From: Diplonema japonicum
Taxonomy: Eukaryota; Euglenozoa; Diplonemea; Diplonemida; Diplonemidae
Assembly (NCBI GenBank): GCA_964019335.1
Contig: OZ025660.1
Span: 558,001-622,000, forward strand
DNA: 64,000 nucleotides
Reading direction: 5' to 3'
This document shows, in pieces, positions 57,748-64,000 of this stretch. The position numbers were made by a program, and so were the translations under genes. How positions within the stretch are numbered: the stretch's first letter is position 1; every line of letters begins with the position of its first letter. A model generated the notes under the pieces. That model was not told the origin of the DNA. It was given only the letters and a program-made list of their open reading frames with translations, and searched no databases.

Positions 57748-58812
57748 TATTTTTTTTTTTTTTTCTTGCGTGGCAACTTTTTTTCCCCCCTCTTTGGTTG
57801 GAGTTTCCGTGAATGTGGGGGGGGGGGGGGGGGGGAATCATAAGGGGTGCTTTGCAGGGACCACATGGCAATGTTGGAAGGGAAACGCGAAAAATTCACA
57901 AAAATGGAATGGAACCTAAAAAGTACACCCTGCGAGAGTTCATAGAATGCAATGGATCTTCTTCAGGCGAAGAATGGTAAAAATGTAACTTCTGTGTGAA
58001 AGCAGAAGGCGGAAAGCGGAGAACGGGGCACGGTCGCCAATGAGCTTGCGTGTAATGAAGATCTGAAACGGGAAAAAAAAAAAAAAGAAAGAAAGTAAAG
58101 AAAGGAAGGAGAAATAAAATAAATAAATAAAAGGGGGAGGGGAGAAGGGGGGGGAGAAAAAAAAAGAATAAAGAAAAAAAAAGAAAGAAAAAAAAACGAG
58201 AGGTACAAAAAGAGAGAACGAGGTGGCAGCCATAGCATACACCCCCCCCCCCCCCCCCCCCCCCTGAATTGCCCCTTTTTCCCACCTTTTCTTTTTGTAA
58301 AAAGTTTGCTTTCTAAGTTGAAATACTCATTATGTGACTTCCTGAAGATCAGGAAGGGGAAAACTTGAGCAAAGGAAAAAAAAACAAAAAAACAAAAAAA
58401 AACTTGAAGGGGGTTTATCAAAAAGAAGAAAAAGTCGATAATATGTATAGCCTAGTGTCAGAGCAGGCAAAAAAAAAAAAAGATATAAAAAATGTACCTT
58501 TTGGTTTCCTCACCCGAAGTTCCTCCTTTTCTTCTGCTTGTAGAAGCTTGGCGGAAACAAGGACAACAGGAAAGCGAGGATCTTTTTAGTCGGAACAAAC
58601 AAAAAAAAAAAAAAAAAAAAAAAAAAAGGCCAGCCTTCTTTAGTGTAACATGAAGCAACTATATTTGTGTTTTTTTAAAGTAAATCTCTTTTTTCTTTTG
58701 GCAAAATAAAAAAAAAACCCCCCCACCCCCTTCTTTCTTTTTGTTCAACACTCCTGATAAGGCTACGTTTTTGTATTGGCATTTTTTTTTTTTTTTCTTT
58801 CTTTTCAACCTC

Positions 58813-58843
<31 letters not shown>

Positions 58844-59735
58844 CGTGGTTTAGTTGCTATTTACCTTTTTTGTTATTTGTGTACTCTGCAGCAGAGTTAA
58901 GAACGAAAACTTTTCTCAGAAATACATAAAGAGAAATAAAATGCATTAGAATGTCACACGCCAACAGTTTATATCGTTATTTTTTGTTTTTTTTTTCTTT
59001 TTTTCTTTCTTAAATTTTTCCTCACGTGCTGTCTGCAACTATGCAAACTATTTTCTTTCCCCCTCCCCCTTTTTTTTCGAGGGAAAAAAATAAAGAAAAG
59101 GGTATAAAAATGTAATTTACAAAGAGGGAAAAAAAGAAAAAAAATGGGGGGGGGAAGGACAAAGCAAAGAAAGGCAGGTTTCCATCTGTTTTCTCCCTTT
59201 CCCCCGGGGTCTTTATATAAGGGCACAGAAAGGTGAGGGGAAAAAAAAAAAAAAAAAGGCAGCCAATAATGACAACGGTCCACCGAAATTTAAAAAAAAA
59301 AAAAAAGTGGAAGGGGGAACGAAAAGCAAGGAAAATAAATATCAAAATAAAAAAAAGAACACACACAAGGAGGATGCACCACCAAAGAGAAGATTTATTT
59401 TTTTTTCTTCCTTCTTTTCTTTATTTTTCTGCCATCCTCTCTAAGGAGTGTTTGCCCTGTTCCTTAGTTCGGTTTCTTTTTTTTTCTCTTTTTTTTCCTT
59501 TTCTCCTTTTCTTCCCTCCCGTCTTCTTTTATTTTTATTTCTATATTTCCTTTCTCGGTGGTCGTTTTTTTTTTTTTTTTTTTAAAGATTCCCTTTAACC
59601 CTTTCACTAAACTTCGTAAACACCCCGGGTCGGTTGTAAAAAAAAAAAAGAAAAAAAGAAAAAAGAAAAGAGATTAGTTAAAGGAGGTTCCTGTTTTGGA
59701 ACGTCTTTCTTATTTTAGCAGCCCATCCATCACGC
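57748..59735. other. Intergenic, low complexity
   Basis: No gene supported. Includes G (57818-57834) and C (58243-58264) runs and several A or T runs over 20 bases (58600-58627, 58815-58844, 59566-59583). Confidence 0.65.
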
Positions 59736-61118
59736 TTACGAGCGGCCCTTCAGAAGGGAGTCGAAGTACTTCCACATAACAGAGAACATCATGCCCTGCA
59801 TACCATTGGCAAGGATACGTGTCTTGAGGCCACGGCCGAAGAGGCCAGCCACACCATCGGTTCTGATGACCTCACGTGCGGCTTCTGAGTAGCTGATGGG
59901 GTCAGCTGCAGTCTGACGGTATGTCTTCAGCACTCGCAGGGAGTTGGACACAGTGTCGGACACGGCAGAGGAGCAGAAACCAATGGAGGCGTTTCTTGCA
60001 AGTTTTTGCGGCAGTTCCTGCGGGACAGGGATCTTGGCGTCAAGGGTGTTGTAGGTCGCGAACCAAGGGTAGTGGCCTGCAAAGGTCGCTGCAGAGGCAC
60101 CCAGCGCACCGTGGTAGAAGACAGTGGGCCCACCAACCTTCACCTTGTGTCTCAGCTTGGCAATACCCTCCTTGCCCTCAACTTGCATGATGGTCTTGAC
60201 GGTGTCCAGTGGTGTCAGGAAGATCCTCCACGTCGCAGCAGCCGCGGAAGCACCGATGGTCTTGACGGCCACAGGTAGGTTCCTGGTACCATCGTAGGAG
60301 TCCAAGAGTGTCAGCATACCCACGTTTGCTGCTGTGTCACCGAATCTCGATAGCGGTCCCTGAGCCAGGGCAGGCACCATACCCCTGTAGAACCTTGGCA
60401 CGCCACCTTCCTTCCACAGAAGCCCCAGTGTTTCTCTCAAACCAGTCCCGTACCTGTACTGGTAGTTCATGGTTGTACGGATCCACATCAGCGATGTCAC
60501 CTGGATCACCATCGCACCTGCACCGGCAAGACCACCGCCGAAGGCTCTCTTCATGGCCTTCCCCAGCACCTCTGACAGGGGGGGGCTGTTGTTGGCATGT
60601 TTCGTCTCGGTGACTTTTCCGCGCAGGTCGTCGATGCGCTTCTGGATCTTGTCTGCTTCGATGTAGTCCTCCTTCTGGATGGCGGAGAGGAGGTTGCGCT
60701 GTTCCACCTGCTGCTCGTCGAGCTCCTTCTGTTTCGACTGGATGTCCCTTTTGATTTGGTCTGCCTTTATGAAGTCCCTGTTCACGATGGCGGTCTTCAG
60801 CTCGTCCCGCAGCTTTGTCACTTCGTTGTCAGTCTCGCCGACCATCGAGGACAGCACATCGTCCGTCCACTCGAAGTTGTTCGTCCCGAATGCCAGCCCC
60901 TCGTCACCGTAGTCGTGGCTCGCCTTCAGGCTTTCGAACTCGCTCAGCTGGAACCTTTTGTAGCCCCCGTCGGCCATGTACTGCACCTTAATGGTTTTGT
61001 CGCTGTCTCGTACATCGATCACAGTGGCCCTGCACAGGGCACCGCTCCACCACTTCCCAGTGCCTTTGAGAAGCACCTTCTCCCCAATGTAAACTGCCTC
61101 GGGGTTGGTGTCAGTCAT
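59736..61118 (-). CDS. Tudor-like / UVR-motif / mitochondrial carrier fusion protein
   Basis: 460 aa in one exon. Residues about 8-65 form a Tudor/SH3-like barrel (VYIGEKVLLKGTGKWWSGAL ... VQYMADGGYKRF). Two UVR-type helical hairpins follow at about 101-126 and 137-162 (AIVNRDFIKADQIKRDIQ; AIQKEDYIEADKIQKRID). Residues 185-455 are a mitochondrial carrier domain. Only the second of its three repeats keeps the carrier signature (PLDTVK, 303-308); the first reads QVTSLMWIR and the third SDTVSNSLR. The fold is clear, but the substrate is unknown and the degenerate signatures suggest an atypical carrier. The soluble N-terminal domains would face the cytosol or intermembrane space if the topology is standard. 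The start Met is followed by a well-composed N terminus. Confidence 0.88.
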   Translation of the reverse strand: MTDTNPEAVYIGEKVLLKGTGKWWSGALCRATVIDVRDSDKTIKVQYMADGGYKRFQLSEFESLKASHDYGDEGLAFGTNNFEWTDDVLSSMVGETDNEVTKLRDELKTAIVNRDFIKADQIKRDIQSKQKELDEQQVEQRNLLSAIQKEDYIEADKIQKRIDDLRGKVTETKHANNSPPLSEVLGKAMKRAFGGGLAGAGAMVIQVTSLMWIRTTMNYQYRYGTGLRETLGLLWKEGGVPRFYRGMVPALAQGPLSRFGDTAANVGMLTLLDSYDGTRNLPVAVKTIGASAAAATWRIFLTPLDTVKTIMQVEGKEGIAKLRHKVKVGGPTVFYHGALGASAATFAGHYPWFATYNTLDAKIPVPQELPQKLARNASIGFCSSAVSDTVSNSLRVLKTYRQTAADPISYSEAAREVIRTDGVAGLFGRGLKTRILANGMQGMMFSVMWKYFDSLLKGRS

Positions 61119-61177
61119 TTTTGAATATAACCTGTTGTGGTTTCAAAGTAAACGAGAGAAAAAGAAGCATATAGCAC

Positions 61178-62425
61178 CTACGCGAGGTCCAAGTCCAGAT
61201 CCAGGTCCGGGAGGGGCTTGTCGTAGATGTCGATGAGGACCTTGCCTGCCCCGTAGTCGGGGGCTGTCCTGTTGCGGATGTCGAGGACAGGGGAGTTGTG
61301 GAAGAGGGTCCCGAAGACGTCAGTGTAGCCCTTGGCCGTGGGGAACCACGGGGGTGTTGCTGTGGAGAAAGGCTTGATAAGGATGCCTGGGGGACCGGGT
61401 TCAGGAGGGTCGGCGCCTTCACGGCGGCGGCCTTCAACATGAAGGCAAAGGAGGCATGGGATGGTGGGGACCCTGCCTGCAACGGGAGGGATAGGCCGGG
61501 GCCGGGCACAACCACAGGCCGCACAAACCCATTTGCTTTCTTTTCGAGGAGCTTGCATGGCAACTCGGTTGCGGACTACACTTGCAGCAGTACGCTTCAT
61601 AGCAAGTATGCTAAGAAGACATCCGACCGGCGCGGCTTCGTTAAGGCTCCACACCAACACGATGTCCCCCGTGTGCTGGACTCCATAGGTGCAGATTTGC
61701 GGCTGGTGCTCACTATTGTCTGGGTGGATGAGTTGTTTCTCTTGTATCGTCTTGCTGCCTTTCCGGCCATTTGGTTGCAAGTAAACTATTTCGGCGGTGA
61801 ACTCGACAGGGACTTCGCCTGTGTGGAAGCTGCAGGTGAACATGTCACCTTCACGAACAGGGCACACGAGCGTCTCAAAGGTACCTGGATGGAGATCGAG
61901 GAAGCACTCACGATGAGTAACCCCGACGGCATTGAGCTTCTGCCTCATGGCAGTGGTGGTTGCCTGCCGTGTTGCGACTGTTTTGGCAAGCGCCTTGAGG
62001 ATGTTGTTGTGTTCCTTCACAGTGTCCGTGTTGATTAAAACGTTTTCAATTTCCCGTTGCATTTTGTATGCACCTCCAGGTGCTGTGTGTTCCGCATGAA
62101 AGTACCAATGATCGTGAAGCATACTCCTCACAGCGTCTCCTATAATAGGTTCGGTTCCGTGTGCTACATATGTTGCGTCAGCCATCATTACTGAGTCTTG
62201 TATTTGAGTCTCTCTTGGTTTTACTATCAGTTCTTGATCTTCGCTGTTCTCCGGGTCTAGTTCTCTCCATCCTTTCGTGGTTTCAACCCTCCATCTTTTT
62301 GCCATGTCTTCTTCCTCCTCGACTTCCTCCTCCTCTTCTTCCTCTTCTTCTTCTTCTTCACACTCTTCTGTTGAATCGACGGACGGCTCCTTTCTCCATT
62401 TTCTCTTTAACGATTTTCGTGACAT
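61178..62425 (-). CDS. Unknown protein with acidic N terminus, GOLD-like segment and CxxC pairs
   Basis: 415 aa in one exon, ending 60 bp before the carrier-fusion gene start. Residues 1-45 are basic and then almost all Glu (a run of about 18 acidic residues). Residues about 176-265 have a beta pattern resembling a GOLD domain (CPVREGDMFTCSFHTGEVPV ... VQHTGDIVLVWSLNEAAP). Cys301/304 and Cys324/327 form a possible four-Cys zinc site around a Pro-rich loop. The C-terminal tail ends in an Asp-Leu repeat. No family is firmly recognised; GOLD-like is a tentative reading based on pattern only. Confidence 0.68.
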   Translation of the reverse strand: MSRKSLKRKWRKEPSVDSTEECEEEEEEEEEEEEVEEEEDMAKRWRVETTKGWRELDPENSEDQELIVKPRETQIQDSVMMADATYVAHGTEPIIGDAVRSMLHDHWYFHAEHTAPGGAYKMQREIENVLINTDTVKEHNNILKALAKTVATRQATTTAMRQKLNAVGVTHRECFLDLHPGTFETLVCPVREGDMFTCSFHTGEVPVEFTAEIVYLQPNGRKGSKTIQEKQLIHPDNSEHQPQICTYGVQHTGDIVLVWSLNEAAPVGCLLSILAMKRTAASVVRNRVAMQAPRKESKWVCAACGCARPRPIPPVAGRVPTIPCLLCLHVEGRRREGADPPEPGPPGILIKPFSTATPPWFPTAKGYTDVFGTLFHNSPVLDIRNRTAPDYGAGKVLIDIYDKPLPDLDLDLDLA

Positions 62426-63476
62426 ATTTTTTTTTTTCTCCCTTCCCCTTAACTTAAGAACTGCCTGGCATCCTTCTGCGCTGGTGATGGTGTGGATGCA
62501 GGTTGCTGTGTCCTGTCATCAGGCACAAAGGGGTCCGACCATTCTTTTTTCTGCACTGTCGGTACTGCGCAGATTGTCTCCTCAAAAAAACAAAAATATT
62601 AACCAGACCGCAACTGGGAAGACCAAGGTAACGACTAGATCAAGAATTTGAACATGTCCTGCTGAAAGCGAACTTCGGCCTTCCAGTGCATCCCAGGGCC
62701 CATCAGTTTTCAAAAAAAAAAAAAAGAAGGAAGAAAAATAACCATTTGCTTTAAAGAGAGTCAAAAGAAAAAGGGGAAGCTAGGGGAGGGGGAAATAACA
62801 AATGAGTTATCAAGTATAAGACCAGACTTTTCTTTTTTTTTTCGCCCCCCTTCTTCCCCCCCGGGGGGGGGGGGGGGGTGGAGAGAGAACAACGACAACA
62901 GCAGGAAAGAAAATAAGAATAAAAAAAAAAAAAAGGTAAGGGAACAGATTTTTTTTTTTCATTTTCTTTTTTTTCATTTCAGATTTTCTTATTACTGTAA
63001 AGTGGAAAAGGTCGGACAAAGTGACAAATGCCCGGGCGGAACTTGTCCTCGGCTCCTGCCCCATGATATGTGAAAATATGGCATATAAAAAAAAGGATTT
63101 TAAGGGTGACCCCGCTCCCTTGATTTATTTTTCACATGCCCAGCCCGTTTAAGACCCTTCACAAAGGTTTCGACCCGGAGGCTGATACTGGAATCTAAAA
63201 GGAAAAAATAGCCTTAAAAAAAAAAAAGAAAAACGTCGGATTTCTTCCCGGACAAAATTGAGAGATTTTACAGTATTTTCTTTTTCTTTTTCCGTTCTGT
63301 TCGTCCCTCCCCTCCCCTCCCCTCCCCTCCTTCCTTCATGTTCCCTGACGGTGAGCATCTGAAGATATAAAACTGAGTTGAGCAAAGCAACACCAAAAAT
63401 GAGTGAACCATGAGGCACGAAAAAAAAGAAAATAAAAGAGAGAAAAAAAAAAGAAGAAAAAAAAAAACCCCCGCCC
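62426..63476. other. Intergenic, low complexity
   Basis: No gene. Includes C/G runs at 62858-62878, A tracts, and a short (CCCCT)n array at about 63306-63330. Confidence 0.65.
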
Positions 63477-64000
63477 TCACGCAGTTTTTGCTGCCGCCGC
63501 GGATGCTTTGTTGAGGAAGGATGTGGCTAGGAACTTTTTGCGAGCGGTGGCTGTCACGTACTCCACGTACTGCTCTGGGTTTGACCTCGCTACATGGTCC
63601 GCCATTCGCAGCTGTAAAGTCATTTTGTTGGACCCCCGAAGTACCCCATTCCCCACACACCATGTCGTCATAGGCGTTCACATCGGCAGTGAGCTCCAAG
63701 ATTTGCTGGCTTAACTCGTCTGCAGGCTTAATGTCCTCCACGCTGGTGACTGCCTTCCCCTCCATCTGGCCTAGCCATGTCTTCGTCGTCTCCAGCTCTA
63801 CTACCATTTTCGATATTTCCTCCAAGAGTTTTGCCTCTTCTTCGTTTGACGCTTTAAGAGCGTCCTGTGCCTTCACCAGGTCAGCTTGCTGCGTCTTTTG
63901 ACGCTCTACTTCAGATTTTAAGTTCGCCTGTAAGTTTAAAAGGAAATAGAAGCATTGTCCCTCCCGGTGCGTACCTCAGTGTTGGCCTTCATTTCCACGC
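63477..64000 (-). CDS. 3' part of a TSG101/VPS23-like ESCRT-I subunit (partial)
   Basis: The gene runs off the right edge. Modelled as complement(join(63477..63611,63661..63927,63975..>64000)). Introns of 49 nt (63612-63660; GTGTGT ... TTTACAG) and 47 nt (63928-63974; GTACGC ... TTACAG) both fall between codons. The visible protein has a coiled coil (SEVERQKTQQADLVKAQDAL ... VVELETTKTWLGQMEG) followed by a steadiness-box-like end (QQILELTADVNAYDDM, LRMADHVARSNPEQYVEYV, ARKKFLATSFLNKA). This order is that of TSG101/VPS23, the ubiquitin-binding ESCRT-I subunit, whose N-terminal UEV domain would lie beyond the window. The assignment rests on the C-terminal pattern alone. Confidence 0.65.

Overview
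The window is nuclear DNA of a eukaryotic microbe. It shows GT-AG introns of only 34-83 nt, very long A/T and G/C homopolymer runs between and inside genes, and eukaryotic families: TPPP/p25-alpha, a TSG101/VPS23-like ESCRT-I subunit, cytochrome b5, a mitochondrial carrier, a fused peroxisomal-type ABCD transporter and a receptor-type nucleotidyl cyclase. All 25 gene models (plus one retroelement remnant) lie on the minus strand. A one-way gene array like this is typical of Euglenozoa, which transcribe polycistronically and trans-splice. Short introns and polysaccharide-degrading enzymes that look bacterial would fit a diplonemid better than a kinetoplastid. This placement is inference; no rRNA, tRNA or spliced-leader gene was recognised to confirm it.

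Layout, in transcription order from the right end. A 3' part of a TSG101/VPS23-like gene (63.5-64 kb), an unknown acidic protein with CxxC pairs (61.2-62.4), a Tudor-like/UVR/mitochondrial-carrier fusion (59.7-61.1), a PHO80-type cyclin (57.1-57.7) and a sorbitol/xylitol-type dehydrogenase with two introns (54.1-55.3). Then comes an accessory stretch (33-54 kb) with three of four near-identical AA10 lytic polysaccharide monooxygenase (LPMO) genes, a TPPP gene, a sulfatase, an NTF2-like protein, three members of a histidine-rich repeat family and a retroelement remnant. The left half (3-33 kb) is single-copy: a cyclic-nucleotide-binding-domain protein, a Pro/Ser/Asp-rich protein, cytochrome b5, a small secreted Cys-rich protein, the 1587-aa receptor cyclase, the ABCD transporter and four proteins of unknown function. 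The fourth LPMO copy is at the left edge.

The LPMO copies are tied to a mosaic of about a dozen short non-coding sequence modules that recur in shuffled order in six places, always near LPMO or histidine-rich-repeat genes. One mosaic copy carries a 214-bp insertion with 14-bp terminal inverted repeats and a GGAAACG-rich interior. Downstream of three LPMO copies is a conserved strong hairpin.

The LPMO, sulfatase and polyol dehydrogenase genes suggest use of environmental polysaccharides. The LPMO (GC-rich, intronless, AA10 catalytic domain close to bacterial chitin-binding LPMOs, joined to two CBM1-like modules) looks like a transferred gene that later spread by segmental duplication. The least explained items are the histidine-rich repeat family, which differs between members by whole units of about 90 residues, and the shuffled mosaic.
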